Source of the DNA: Marinomonas ostreistagni
GTDB taxonomy: Bacteria; Pseudomonadota; Gammaproteobacteria; Pseudomonadales; Marinomonadaceae
DNA length: 64,000 nucleotides
Direction: 5' to 3'
NCBI RefSeq assembly: GCF_016888445.1
Contig: NZ_JAFEKF010000001.1
Coordinates: forward strand, 806,001 to 870,000
The notes beneath the pieces were generated by a model. The model worked only from the letters and a program-made list of their open reading frames with translations. It did no database searches and had not been told where the DNA came from. Numbering within the stretch: the first letter of the stretch is position 1; each line of letters opens with the position of its first letter. A program made the translations under genes and the position numbers. This document shows, one piece after another, positions 53,249 through 62,435 of the stretch.

Positions 53249-54106
53249 ATGGCAACGCCTAGCAAGCAGCTACTCGAGACAATTAAACATCACGTCACTC
53301 TCGCTCTTAATGAAGACATCGGCTCTGGTGACATCACCGCACAATTAATCCCTGAAGCCAATACTCTAGTGGCTCATGTTGTGTCACGCGAGCCGGCCGT
53401 ACTGTGTGGTACAGCATGGGCCGAAGAAGTTTTTGCCCAACTAGATCCATCAGTGACACTAGAGTGGCTCGCTAAGGAAGGCGATGATCTAGAAGTAAAC
53501 CAACCGTTTCTTAAATTAAGTGGCAATGCACGTAGCATTTTGACTGGTGAGCGCACTGCCCTAAACTACATTCAAATGCTCTCTTACACGGCGACCATTT
53601 CACGTCGTTATGCAGCACTCGTCGCTGACCAGCCACTGGCGATTCTAGACACTCGCAAAACCATCCCAACCTTCCGCTTAGCGCAAAAATACGCCATCGA
53701 AGTGGGCGGCGCGCAAAATCACCGTGTGGGACTTTATGATGCGTTCTTAATTAAAGAGAACCACATTATGGCGGCCGGTTCCATCGACGCAGCAGTACGT
53801 CAAGCGCACCAAGTTGCACCGGGCAAACCAATTGAGGTCGAAACCGAAAATTTGGATGAGGTCGCTCAAGCTGTCAGCGCCGGCGCGCATATCATCATGC
53901 TGGACAATTTCTCTCTCGAGGATATGGCTACTGCCGTCAAAACACACCAAGGCACCGTGAAATTTGAAGCCTCAGGTAATATGACGGACGAGCATATTAA
54001 AGCCGTTGCAGCGACTGGCGTTGATTACATTTCAGTGGGCGCCCTGACCAAACACATTCAGGCGATTGATTTATCTCTTCGTGTGATTGAGGAGAAACGC
54101 ACTTGA
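53249..54106 (+). CDS. nadC: Quinolinate phosphoribosyltransferase (NadC)
   Basis: Converts quinolinate and PRPP to nicotinate mononucleotide in de novo NAD synthesis. The 285 residues contain ALNEDIGSGDITAQL, TRKTIPTFRLAQKYAIEVGGAQNHRVGLYDAFLIKENHI, and the C-terminal ALTKHIQAIDLSLR, all diagnostic. The frame opens with TTG at 53237, but ATG at 53249 with GGA seven bases upstream is the better start. It overlaps the next gene, ackA, by four bases. NAD synthesis and acetate overflow as neighbours are not a classic pair. Confidence 0.95.
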   Translation: MATPSKQLLETIKHHVTLALNEDIGSGDITAQLIPEANTLVAHVVSREPAVLCGTAWAEEVFAQLDPSVTLEWLAKEGDDLEVNQPFLKLSGNARSILTGERTALNYIQMLSYTATISRRYAALVADQPLAILDTRKTIPTFRLAQKYAIEVGGAQNHRVGLYDAFLIKENHIMAAGSIDAAVRQAHQVAPGKPIEVETENLDEVAQAVSAGAHIIMLDNFSLEDMATAVKTHQGTVKFEASGNMTDEHIKAVAATGVDYISVGALTKHIQAIDLSLRVIEEKRT

Positions 54107-55308
54107 AGCAACAGGCACTCGTCATCAACTGCGGCAGCTCTTCACTGAAGTTTGCCATTCAGGACGCTTCAGAATCAGCGCCATTGCTTGAAGGCATTGC
54201 TGAACGTTTAGGTTCGGAGCATAGCACCATTACCTTTAAGTACGCTGGCACCAAAACAGAACAGCGACTTTATGAGCATGATCATCGTGGTGCAGTCAGT
54301 GCTATTAAAGCCTGGATTGACGATCATCCCGAGGCAGGTATTCAGCTCGCAGGGGGCGGTCACAGAGTGGTTCATGGAGGCGAAACCTTCCACCAATCAG
54401 CCGTGATTGATGAAGATGTGCTTGAAGGGATTGAGCAATGTGCCATATTCGCGCCACTGCATAACCCTGCTCATGTGAAAGGTATTAAAGAGGCACAAGC
54501 TTTATTTGGCGAACTACCCCATGTCGCGGTGTTTGACACTTCTTTTCATCAAACATTAACCCAAGACCAGTACCTTTACCCGATCCCAATGCGCCTGTAC
54601 CGCAACCATCACTTTCGTAAGTATGGCTTTCACGGCACCAGCTATCGTTACATCGCGCAAAAATTAGCAAGTCTTGATGCTAACTATGGCACTCAAAATG
54701 CATTAGTTGCGCACTTGGGCAATGGCGCAAGTGTTTGTGCTATCAAAGCGGGTAGCTCGGTCGATACCAGCATGGGGATCACTCCCCTTGAAGGGTTAAT
54801 GATGGGCACACGTAGCGGCAGCCTAGACCCTAGCTTGTTAGCGTTTATTGCTGATGCCGAAGGTATCTCAATGAAACAAGCATTGGATATTTTAAATAAA
54901 GAAAGCGGCTTAAAGGGGATTTCGGAAATTTCAAACGATTGCCGAACCCTAGAAACGGCTCAAGCGACAGGTGATGATCGAGCAGATTTGGCATTAACTA
55001 TGTTTGCTTCCCGTGCAGCGAAGCAACTGGCCTCCGTGGCGACCAATTTAGACTCGATTGAACATGTCATTTTTACCGGCGGCATCGGTGAAAATTCACC
55101 TTTAATCCGCTCTCGTATATGTAAACGCCTAACAATGCTAGGCGTAGAGTTGGATCATAATGCTAACCAAACGGCGCCACGCGGGGAATTGAATGCCATT
55201 TCCCCTACCGGAGCGCGTATTAAGGTTTGGATTATTCCGACCAATGAAGAACTGCTCATTGCCCAAGATACATTAGAATTAATTAATGCAGGCCACAAGC
55301 CTTCATAA
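54103..55308 (+). CDS. ackA: Acetate kinase
   Basis: Makes acetate and ATP from acetyl phosphate. 401 residues, typical for AckA. Motifs: VINCGSSSLKF at the start, HRVVHGG, the catalytic region with FHQTLT, KYGFHGTSYRYI, AHLGNGASVCA, DTSMGITPLEG and FTGGIGENS. The start is TTG at 54103, within the overlapping TTGA; GAGGAG lies eight bases upstream inside nadC, so the two are translationally coupled. The pta gene follows 24 bases later. Confidence 0.97.
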   Translation: MKQQALVINCGSSSLKFAIQDASESAPLLEGIAERLGSEHSTITFKYAGTKTEQRLYEHDHRGAVSAIKAWIDDHPEAGIQLAGGGHRVVHGGETFHQSAVIDEDVLEGIEQCAIFAPLHNPAHVKGIKEAQALFGELPHVAVFDTSFHQTLTQDQYLYPIPMRLYRNHHFRKYGFHGTSYRYIAQKLASLDANYGTQNALVAHLGNGASVCAIKAGSSVDTSMGITPLEGLMMGTRSGSLDPSLLAFIADAEGISMKQALDILNKESGLKGISEISNDCRTLETAQATGDDRADLALTMFASRAAKQLASVATNLDSIEHVIFTGGIGENSPLIRSRICKRLTMLGVELDHNANQTAPRGELNAISPTGARIKVWIIPTNEELLIAQDTLELINAGHKPS

Positions 55309-55332
55309 GATACGTATTTAAATAGGATAAAA

Positions 55333-57429
55333 ATGTCTACCAACGTTTTAATGACAGTACCTACCGGTCCCGGTGTTGGATTGACCTCAGTGTCAGTTGG
55401 TTTAGTGCGAGCGTTAGAGCAACAAGGCCTTAAGGCCAGTTTCTTTAAGCCCATCGCCCAACCTCATCCAGGTGATAATGGCCCTGATCGCTCCACCGCA
55501 ATGGTAGCGCAGGGCTCGACATTACGCCCAGCCGAACCAATCCCTCTGCAGGATGCAGAACGTTATCTATATAACGATGCTATTGATGAACTTATGGAAG
55601 AAGTGGTAGGACGCTTTCAGGCCAGCATCGAGCCTGACTCTACTGTCATTGTTGAAGGACTGGCGCAAATCCCAGGGCACCCGTATGCTACTCGCTTAAA
55701 CAAAGCCATCGCAAGAACGCTCGATGCAGGCATTGTATTAGTGACCGCCCCTAATGAAATGCGTGTCACTGAGCTTGAGCATCACGTAGAGATTGCTGCG
55801 GGCTCATACGGAGGTATTAAAGCGGAAGATGTCATCGGCTGCATCCTGAACAAGACCAAGCCGGGCTCTTTAGGCATGAAGTCTTATGGTGATACGTTTG
55901 CTCAGCGCCCTATATTTAAACGTAACTTTAGTTTGCTTGGGCAAATTCCAGCATCAGAAGAGCTAACCTACCCACGCGTTAAAGATGTGGCTGATTTTCT
56001 TGGCGCGAGCGTTGTCAGTGCCGGTGAAATGGACACCCGCCGCATTCAGTCTTATACCTTGTGTGCTCGAGGCGTGGAAAATGTATTGGAAGCTTTACGT
56101 CCTGGTGTGCTCGTATTTACGCCAGGCGATCGTACCGATGTCATCATGGCAACGGCTATCGCCGCACTTAATGACACCAAAATTGCCGCCTTGGTACTGA
56201 CTGGTGGCTATCAACCCAGTGAAGCACTACTCACCCTATGCGGCAAAGCGATGGCCAAAGGCTTACCGGTACTCTCGGTAGACAGCAACAGCTGGGAAAC
56301 AGCTATCAAAATGCAGTCCTTTAACCAAGAAATTCCGTTAGATGACAAAGAGCGCATACTGACGGTTAAAGAACACATTGCCCGCTGCATTGACCACGAC
56401 TGGATTAACACTTTTGCTCTTAACGATGAAGAGCGCAAGCTATCACCGCCAGCATTTCGCTATCGCCTAATTGAGCAAGCTCGTCAACTTAATAAGCGCG
56501 TGATACTGCCAGAAGGTGAAGAGATCCGTACCATTCAAGCAGCATCAATTTGTGCTGAGCGTGGCATTGCGCGCTGTACGCTGCTAGGTAATCCGGATGA
56601 AATTCAGCGCATTGCCCAAAACAACGGCATTGATCTGAACTTTGGTGTAGAAGTTATCGACCCCAACACCATCCGTGATCAATATGTCGCACCCATGGTA
56701 GAGATTCGCAAACACCGTGGTTTAACCGATATCGTGGCACGCGAGCAATTAGAAGATAATGTTGTGCTTGGCACCATGATGCTACAGCAAGGCGATGTTG
56801 ATGGTTTGGTTTCAGGAGCCATTCATACAACCGCCAACACGATTCGCCCAGCACTGCAGCTCATTAAAACCTCACCAGACTCCAGCTTGGTGTCATCGGT
56901 ATTCTTTATGTGCTTACCGGATCAAGTATTAGTGTACGGTGACTGCGCTATCAACCCAGACCCAAGTGCCGAACAGCTGGCAGAAATTGCCATCGAAAGC
57001 GCTATGTCAGCAGAAGCGTTTGGTATTGCACCGCGGGTGGCGATGATCAGCTACAGCACTGGCGGCTCAGGCAGTGGCAATGATGTCGACAAAGTGCGAG
57101 AAGCTACCGCTATTGCGCAACAACGACGCCCTGATCTATTGATTGATGGTCCTTTGCAATACGATGCCGCCATCATGGAAAAGGTTGCTCACCAGAAAGC
57201 TCCAAATAGCAAAGTGGCGGGTAAAGCCACCGTATTTGTCTTCCCAGACCTTAATACTGGTAACACCACCTACAAAGCGGTGCAACGAAGTGCGGAAGTT
57301 GTGAGCATCGGCCCCATGCTGCAAGGCATTCGCAAGCCGGTAAATGATCTATCTCGCGGCGCGCTGGTGGATGACATCGTCTACACCATCGCTATCACCG
57401 CTATTCAAGCAGGCCAGCTAGATAAATAG
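55333..57429 (+). CDS. pta: Phosphate acetyltransferase
   Basis: Interconverts acetyl-CoA and acetyl phosphate. 698 residues, the long form like E. coli Pta (714): an N-terminal P-loop-like BioD/CobB-type domain (TNVLMTVPTGPGVGLTSVSVGL, where GVGLTS replaces a standard Walker A), a DRTGG domain (about 200-310), and the PTA_PTB catalytic domain (about 370-695) with LPEGEEIRT, LGTMMLQQGDVDGLVSGA, GDCAINPDPSAEQLAEIA and SYSTGGSGSG. AGGATA lies before ATG at 55333. Together with ackA, it forms the acetate switch. Confidence 0.96.
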   Translation: MSTNVLMTVPTGPGVGLTSVSVGLVRALEQQGLKASFFKPIAQPHPGDNGPDRSTAMVAQGSTLRPAEPIPLQDAERYLYNDAIDELMEEVVGRFQASIEPDSTVIVEGLAQIPGHPYATRLNKAIARTLDAGIVLVTAPNEMRVTELEHHVEIAAGSYGGIKAEDVIGCILNKTKPGSLGMKSYGDTFAQRPIFKRNFSLLGQIPASEELTYPRVKDVADFLGASVVSAGEMDTRRIQSYTLCARGVENVLEALRPGVLVFTPGDRTDVIMATAIAALNDTKIAALVLTGGYQPSEALLTLCGKAMAKGLPVLSVDSNSWETAIKMQSFNQEIPLDDKERILTVKEHIARCIDHDWINTFALNDEERKLSPPAFRYRLIEQARQLNKRVILPEGEEIRTIQAASICAERGIARCTLLGNPDEIQRIAQNNGIDLNFGVEVIDPNTIRDQYVAPMVEIRKHRGLTDIVAREQLEDNVVLGTMMLQQGDVDGLVSGAIHTTANTIRPALQLIKTSPDSSLVSSVFFMCLPDQVLVYGDCAINPDPSAEQLAEIAIESAMSAEAFGIAPRVAMISYSTGGSGSGNDVDKVREATAIAQQRRPDLLIDGPLQYDAAIMEKVAHQKAPNSKVAGKATVFVFPDLNTGNTTYKAVQRSAEVVSIGPMLQGIRKPVNDLSRGALVDDIVYTIAITAIQAGQLDK

Positions 57430-57448
57430 CCGCATTTGCTGGACAAAA

Positions 57449-57493
57449 AACGACCATTTAATTACATTTACCTTATTGTCTTAAATGGTCGTT
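57449..57493. repeat. 13-bp perfect inverted repeat after pta, overlapping the next gene's start
   Basis: AACGACCATTTAA (57449-57461) and TTAAATGGTCGTT (57481-57493) are exact complements with a 19-base loop. A run of A precedes it, so a T run would follow on the minus strand, but there is no minus-strand gene. The right arm contains the first ATG (57485) of the next frame. Confidence 0.75.
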
Positions 57494-57496
57494 AGT

Positions 57497-58327
57497 ATGT
57501 CTGGCAGTATTTCTCACTCAATTGAAGCGCAAAATGCCTTGCTCGATCGCACTCTTGCGAACGGAAGCAGTCGTTCAGAACGCGCCCTGCCAGCAGATGC
57601 TTCTAGCAATGCGATCCAAGCACGCGCGAGTTCAGACTATCAAGTGACTCTCTCAGAAGAAGCACAGGCACTTCAATCCGAAGAAGCTCAGCAAGCCCCT
57701 ACCGACGAAACTGACCGTTCAGAATCTTCCGAAGCCACAGATGACAACGAGTCTAACACCTCGTTAACAGAAGAAGAGCAAACTAAAGTGGATGATCTAA
57801 AAGCTCGTGATGAAGAGGTACGCACCCATGAGCAAGCGCATGCCGCAGCAGGTGGACAGTACGCCGGCAGCCCCTCTTACAGCTATGAGCAAGGACCTGA
57901 TGGTCAACGTTATGTGACAGATGGCGAAGTTCAAATTGACGTCAGTGAAATCCCAGGCGATCCGCAAGCCACTATTGATAAAATGCGTCAAGTCTACCGA
58001 GCAGCGCTTGCCCCTGCTGAACCATCTGGCGCGGACCGATCAGTTGCCAGCGAAGCACAGCAGAAAATGTCTGCTGCTATGTCAGAATTAGCACAAAGCA
58101 ATGGTAGCCAAGACCAAACGCTCACTAACTCGTCAGAAACCAACGATGTTCAGGGCACTAATGATGCCTCAGGGACAGCCAATGCAAGCAACACAGAAGC
58201 ATCCACTAGTAGCGTAACTGACAACAGCACACAGATGGACGTGATTCGCCGCTCCACTCTAGAAGCGGGTTACTCTATCCAAGGTTTCCAATCTAATACA
58301 GGAGGACAAATAAGCATAAACGCTTAA
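57497..58327 (+). CDS. SprA-related putative metalloprotease (CJM1_0395-like)
   Basis: A 276-residue protein. Residues 1-95 are low-complexity Ser/Glu/Thr/Asp. The conserved core (about 100-185) contains DEEVRTHEQAHAAAGGQYAGSP with an HExxH-type metal-binding motif (HEQAH), followed by SYSYEQGPDGQRYVTDGEVQID. The C-terminal tail is Asn/Ser/Thr-rich. The family is widespread and called putative metalloprotease, but its substrate is unknown. No signal peptide is seen. The ATG at 57497 is preferred to that at 57485, as the latter lies inside the inverted repeat; neither has a good ribosome site. Confidence 0.8.
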   Translation: MSGSISHSIEAQNALLDRTLANGSSRSERALPADASSNAIQARASSDYQVTLSEEAQALQSEEAQQAPTDETDRSESSEATDDNESNTSLTEEEQTKVDDLKARDEEVRTHEQAHAAAGGQYAGSPSYSYEQGPDGQRYVTDGEVQIDVSEIPGDPQATIDKMRQVYRAALAPAEPSGADRSVASEAQQKMSAAMSELAQSNGSQDQTLTNSSETNDVQGTNDASGTANASNTEASTSSVTDNSTQMDVIRRSTLEAGYSIQGFQSNTGGQISINA

Positions 58328-58394
58328 AAGTCGTTATCAAACTTACAGGATGTAAGTTCCCTATTTATAGTCAACGTCTTCAAGGAGTGAAGCT

Positions 58395-58850
58395 ATGACA
58401 CATGTGCCACAGCCCAATGCTGGGTTTACCCTCGTCGAACTGATGGTGGTGGTTGCCATCATATCCATTCTTGCGGCATTTACCGCGCCCTCTTTTGAAC
58501 GTCACATCGCTAAGGCCAACTTGGTCGATAGCCAATTGTTCAGTAACCGTCTTTCCAGTGCCATTGATGAGTTCATTATGATTCAATCACACTACCCAAA
58601 TGACACGGAATTTGCTGAACTAACACCAAGCTTTAGCCATATTGATGAAATTAGTACCGTCCAAAACAATCAGGTCGATACCTTTCAGGGGGAGTTCACC
58701 TTAACCTTTAGCGATACGGTAGGCATCGACCAGGGCCAGTACCTCAGATACTCACGGCAAACCTCTGGCCAGTGGCTTTGTAGCACCACACTTGATCAGC
58801 AAATCGCTCCTCAACAATGCCAATCAGCAAACTTGGGGCTGCAGCCATGA
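58395..58850 (+). CDS. Type IV pilin-like protein
   Basis: A 151-residue prepilin. Short leader up to Gly14, then the prepilin peptidase site GFTLVELMVVVAIISILAAF with Glu at +5 and a hydrophobic helix. The C-terminal globular part has a pair of cysteines (WLCSTT and PQQCQS) as in the pilin disulfide loop. AAGGAG seven bases before ATG. The next gene's start overlaps its stop (ATGA). Likely the major subunit or a pseudopilin for the pilus assembly genes that follow. Confidence 0.92.
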   Translation: MTHVPQPNAGFTLVELMVVVAIISILAAFTAPSFERHIAKANLVDSQLFSNRLSSAIDEFIMIQSHYPNDTEFAELTPSFSHIDEISTVQNNQVDTFQGEFTLTFSDTVGIDQGQYLRYSRQTSGQWLCSTTLDQQIAPQQCQSANLGLQP

Positions 58851-59773
58851 ATCTAGACCAATTATTGCAACGGGCCATCGAGCAACAAGCGTCAGATATT
58901 CATATTTTATTAACGAAACAAAATGTCATTGTGCGTTTACGTTGTTTCGGCCAGCTCACTCCTCCCACTGTTTTAGAAGGAGGACCAACACTTGTTAATC
59001 GTATCAAAATAGAAGCTAACCTTAACATTGCGGAAACCAGGCGCACACAAGAAGGGCAATTTAGTGTTGTGCATGAACAAGCCACTTATTTCGTACGTGT
59101 CAGCATCGTACACTCGGAGCAAGGCGAGAAGCTCGCTCTAAGAATTTTATCGCCTTTTCGCCAACGCGCCCTCACCGATATCGGCTTACCGACCGCCGCC
59201 TATCAGGCCCTTGAAACCGCGATTCAACAAACTAGCGGACTGATATTGGTTTGCGGTGCAACTGGCTCAGGTAAAACGACGACTCTTTACTCCTGCATCG
59301 AACACATTAATGATGGCTCTCGCACTATTTTCACGATTGAGGATCCTGTTGAGCTGCCAATCCAAAACATCTACCAATTTGAACCCAATATTGGGCTAGA
59401 TATTGACACGCACAGTCTTTTAAAAGCCTTTATGCGCCAAGACCCAGATGTGATCATGGTAGGTGAAATACGTGATGCAAAGACGGCAGATCTGGCTATT
59501 TCTGCCGCTCTGACTGGCCACTTAGTGCTCGCCACGCTGCATACCAATAGTGCTCTAAATGTGGTTCATCGCTGTCAAAACTGGAGCGTTGACTTCTTTT
59601 CATTGGTCAGCACACTGAAACTGATCATTCATCAATCGATGACTTATCAAACGGATTCTCAGCATCCCCTGTTCAGCACCTTACAGCCACAGTGGCAAAA
59701 CCAATTGCCCTCAAGCTATGCCACCTTGATTGAACAGCCACAGCTTTGGCAATTGTTAATGGAGTCAAATTAA
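58847..59773 (+). CDS. pilB: PilB/GspE-type assembly ATPase, compact form
   Basis: A 308-residue ATPase. Motifs of the PilB/GspE class are intact: Walker A GATGSGKTT (137-145), Asp box TIEDPVE (about 164-170), Walker B RQDPDVIMVGEIRD (197-210) and His box TGHLVLATLHTN (223-234). The usual N-terminal MshEN-like domain and the zinc tetracysteine segment of PilB (about 560 residues) are lacking, and the C-terminus is short. It could be mistaken for PilT by length, but operon position and Asp-box sequence favour PilB. ATG at 58847, overlapping the pilin stop; stop overlaps the next start by one base. Confidence 0.85.
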   Translation: MNLDQLLQRAIEQQASDIHILLTKQNVIVRLRCFGQLTPPTVLEGGPTLVNRIKIEANLNIAETRRTQEGQFSVVHEQATYFVRVSIVHSEQGEKLALRILSPFRQRALTDIGLPTAAYQALETAIQQTSGLILVCGATGSGKTTTLYSCIEHINDGSRTIFTIEDPVELPIQNIYQFEPNIGLDIDTHSLLKAFMRQDPDVIMVGEIRDAKTADLAISAALTGHLVLATLHTNSALNVVHRCQNWSVDFFSLVSTLKLIIHQSMTYQTDSQHPLFSTLQPQWQNQLPSSYATLIEQPQLWQLLMESN

Positions 59774-60813
59774 TGCTTTGGTTTCAGTACTCCAGCAACC
59801 TAATTTTGCCATTTGATTGTTATAGCGAAGCTTACCGCTACGCACTTACTCTCAGCATCCCCATCTCAGACGTACAACAGATAAAAGTGAAACCATGCCG
59901 TAGTGATCATTTTCTTACGCTTCTTGAGCAAATATTACATTACACAGAGCAAGGTCATTCCCTGCAAAATGCACTGCTGGCACAGCAAACTTTTAGACTT
60001 CCTCTGGCCGCTCAGCGCGCCATGATTATTATTGAAAGCCAATTATCTCAAGGGTTCAGCATTGGGCATGCTTTGGCTCTAGTTGCCCCAAAAAAGGTAA
60101 TACCGTTACTCAGTTTAATGCCTGAAGACAGCACCGAAGAAAGTAAAGTCGCAGCCTTACAAATCACCAAGCAGTCTTTGATTACCCAGCAGGATTTGAC
60201 TGGGCGCTTACTAAAGAGCTTGACCTATCCATTTGCTGTTATCCAAAGCGCATTACTGCTTGCCCTTGCAAACGCTTGGCTAACAGATGCTTCTCTGCTC
60301 CCTCTAACCTGTGCTTGGCTTACGTTATCCGGGCTACAGATACTGCTGTATTATTGGCTTAACGCTGGCTTTGCTTACCCTTTTATTGTGCGTCATTGCC
60401 AAAGCTTTCGGATTCATGGCTACTTAACGCTGCTGGCGGCATTACTCGATAATGGCGAATCTTTACAGCGAGCACTGGTAACGTTAAGAGACAGCGCCAG
60501 CACACAAGAGCGCACCCAACTGATAATGGCTTTACTTAAACTCCAGTGTGGCGATGCTGCCCATAACGCTTTGCCTAACACCTGGTTCATAAACGCCAGT
60601 GCCACGCTGCTGGCCAACACTCCGCATACAGGTGATCTTAACTTGGCGCTCACCGTAGCAGCTGACGAGTGGCAACACCGCAGCGAAAAAGCGTTAAGCA
60701 TCCTATACAAAATTTGCCCTGTGCTAGGCATGCTGATTGCCTCTAGTTTTGTGGCTTATACCTTGGTACAGCTATACGCTCCGTTGATGGAGGTTGGCAA
60801 TGTGGTCTATTGA
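59773..60813 (+). CDS. PilC/GspF-like inner-membrane platform protein, divergent
   Basis: A 346-residue membrane protein in the PilC position. Two copies of the type II secretion F domain can be traced weakly: LEQILHYTEQGHSLQNALLAQ (about 55-75) and LTLLAALLDNGESLQRALVTL (about 215-235), each followed by membrane helices. Typical PilC has about 405 residues; this one is shorter and degenerate at the usual conserved positions. The ATG at 59773 begins in the stop codon of the ATPase gene. Together with the reduced ATPase it suggests a streamlined machine. Family assignment rests on the repeats and operon position. Confidence 0.75.
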   Translation: MLWFQYSSNLILPFDCYSEAYRYALTLSIPISDVQQIKVKPCRSDHFLTLLEQILHYTEQGHSLQNALLAQQTFRLPLAAQRAMIIIESQLSQGFSIGHALALVAPKKVIPLLSLMPEDSTEESKVAALQITKQSLITQQDLTGRLLKSLTYPFAVIQSALLLALANAWLTDASLLPLTCAWLTLSGLQILLYYWLNAGFAYPFIVRHCQSFRIHGYLTLLAALLDNGESLQRALVTLRDSASTQERTQLIMALLKLQCGDAAHNALPNTWFINASATLLANTPHTGDLNLALTVAADEWQHRSEKALSILYKICPVLGMLIASSFVAYTLVQLYAPLMEVGNVVY

Positions 60814-61594
60814 GCCATTACTGTACGCTCTGGTTAGTCTTTGCATCGGAAGCGCAATCGGTTCTCTTTCTTGGCGCTGGCAGCAGCACGCAAAGCGACA
60901 GTGGCATCAAGAAGCGAGACAGATTCTCGCATTAGCGCCATTAAATGGGCCCTCATTTGCCTTATGGCACAGTCGTTCCTATTGCCCGCACTGCCATCAT
61001 TCATTGAACGCTACCGCATTAATTCCCTTGCTCAGCTATGCATGGTTAAAAGGTCGTTGCCATCATTGTCATACACCGATTAGTTTGCGCTATCCGATTA
61101 TTGAAGGCCTCACTCTCAGCTGTCTTTTACCACTTCATGGCTATGCACAAAACCCACTTGAATTAGTGGCTTTAACGCTTTTAGTGAGTACATTAATCTG
61201 TGCTGCCATCATCGACTTTGAGTCTTACTGGCTCCCCGATAGCGCTCATCTAGTCGTATTCAGTTGCGCCACCATTTGGTTACAAAGCCAGCAACTGGAT
61301 CTCTACAATCATCTCTTTGCCGGATTAGTAAGCTTATTTTTGCTGCTCGTATTACGTGGCGTTTACCAGTTTTTTAGAAACATGGAGGCGATCGGCATTG
61401 GTGATGCCAAGCTGCTAGCAGTGTTGGTTTATTGGCAAGGGCCCGATGCCCTAATCGAAATACTTTTAGCCGCATCCTTTCTAGGACTGATATTTGCCCT
61501 GATACAAAGAAAAACGTACAGTAGCGCGATTCCATTTGGTCCATTTTTAATTGCGGCCAGCTTGTTGTTTTTTTATTTGGAAATCGCCCTATGA
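60800..61594 (+). CDS. pilD: Prepilin peptidase (PilD)
   Basis: A 264-residue polytopic membrane protein that cleaves and N-methylates prepilins. Two CxxC pairs (YCPHCHH and GRCHHCHT) lie in the N-terminal loop; the catalytic aspartates are in IDFESYWLPD and the GxGD motif IGDAKL. Length is a little under the usual 290. The ATG at 60800 overlaps the end of the PilC-like gene by 14 bases; it also overlaps coaE at its end (ATGA). Catalytic residues are all present, unlike the partly degenerate neighbours. Confidence 0.93.
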   Translation: MWSIEPLLYALVSLCIGSAIGSLSWRWQQHAKRQWHQEARQILALAPLNGPSFALWHSRSYCPHCHHSLNATALIPLLSYAWLKGRCHHCHTPISLRYPIIEGLTLSCLLPLHGYAQNPLELVALTLLVSTLICAAIIDFESYWLPDSAHLVVFSCATIWLQSQQLDLYNHLFAGLVSLFLLLVLRGVYQFFRNMEAIGIGDAKLLAVLVYWQGPDALIEILLAASFLGLIFALIQRKTYSSAIPFGPFLIAASLLFFYLEIAL

Positions 61595-62193
61595 ACAGCC
61601 CTAAAGTCGTCGGATTAACCGGCGGTATCGGCTCAGGTAAAACCACCATTGCCAAACTGTTTCAGCAGCAGGGAATCCCCTTTGTCGATGCAGACGATGT
61701 CGCTCGAGAAGTCGTTGCTCCAGGCGAGCCTTGCTTAGCACAGATCGTCGCGCACTTTGGTCCGGATATAGTCAATCATCAAGGTGCCTTAGACCGTGCT
61801 CAACTGCGCCGTTTAATCTTTGATGACCCTGAGCAAAAAGCTTGGCTCGAAGCACTGCTGCATCCGATCATAAGACAACGCATCGTACAACATTTACAGG
61901 CTGCCAAAGGCCCTTATGTGCTTTTGGTACACCCGTTACTGTTTGAAAAACAACAGCAATCTTTGTGTGATTACACCATTGCGGTTAGCGTACCACGCAG
62001 CACCCAAATCGAGCGTGTTATTGAGCGCGATCAAAACTCTGCTGCACAAGTCGAAAGAATCTTAGCGACGCAACTGACCGATCAAGAACGCATTGTAAAA
62101 GCCGACTTTATCTTGAAAAACACTAGTAACCATAAGGATTTGAGTGGTAAAGTCTTATCGTTACACGAAAAATTACTCGAATTATTAGCTTAA
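61591..62193 (+). CDS. coaE: Dephospho-CoA kinase
   Basis: Last step of coenzyme A synthesis. The 200-residue protein has the Walker A GLTGGIGSGKTTIAKLF at the N-terminus, FVDADDVAREVV, LLHPIIRQ and the lid region VPRSTQIERVIERD. ATG at 61591 overlaps the pilD stop. The pilD-coaE-yacG order is a classic gammaproteobacterial linkage and lends support to the pilus gene calls. Confidence 0.96.
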   Translation: MNSPKVVGLTGGIGSGKTTIAKLFQQQGIPFVDADDVAREVVAPGEPCLAQIVAHFGPDIVNHQGALDRAQLRRLIFDDPEQKAWLEALLHPIIRQRIVQHLQAAKGPYVLLVHPLLFEKQQQSLCDYTIAVSVPRSTQIERVIERDQNSAAQVERILATQLTDQERIVKADFILKNTSNHKDLSGKVLSLHEKLLELLA

Positions 62194-62196
62194 TAT

Positions 62197-62415
62197 ATGG
62201 AACCCAAAACGCTTGTTGCCTGCCCTACCTGTGGGCAAAAATCACCGTGGACGAGCGACAACAAAGATCGTCCCTTTTGTAGCGCACGCTGCAAATTAAT
62301 AGACTTAGGCGAATGGGCTAGCGAGAGCTACAGCATTCCCCAACAGACCTCTGAAGAGGATGAAGTGTTTTCAGAAGACCTGTTGGTGGCCGACCCAAAT
62401 AAATCGTTTTTATAG
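62197..62415 (+). CDS. yacG: DNA gyrase inhibitor YacG
   Basis: A 72-residue zinc protein that binds GyrB and blocks DNA gyrase. [10 protein letters not shown] and [15 protein letters not shown] show the four-cysteine zinc site and the family helix. ATG at 62197, three bases after coaE stop. The acidic C-terminus is poorly conserved in the family. Confidence 0.94.
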   Translation: MEPKTLVACPTCGQKSPWTSDNKDRPFCSARCKLIDLGEWASESYSIPQQTSEEDEVFSEDLLVADPNKSFL

Positions 62416-62435
62416 AACAAGAGACTCTAGCGCGA

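Noticed and set aside
58847-59773. PilT retraction ATPase
   Set aside because: Length is PilT-like, but the gene lies between pilin and PilC-like genes and its Asp and His boxes are PilB/GspE-like.
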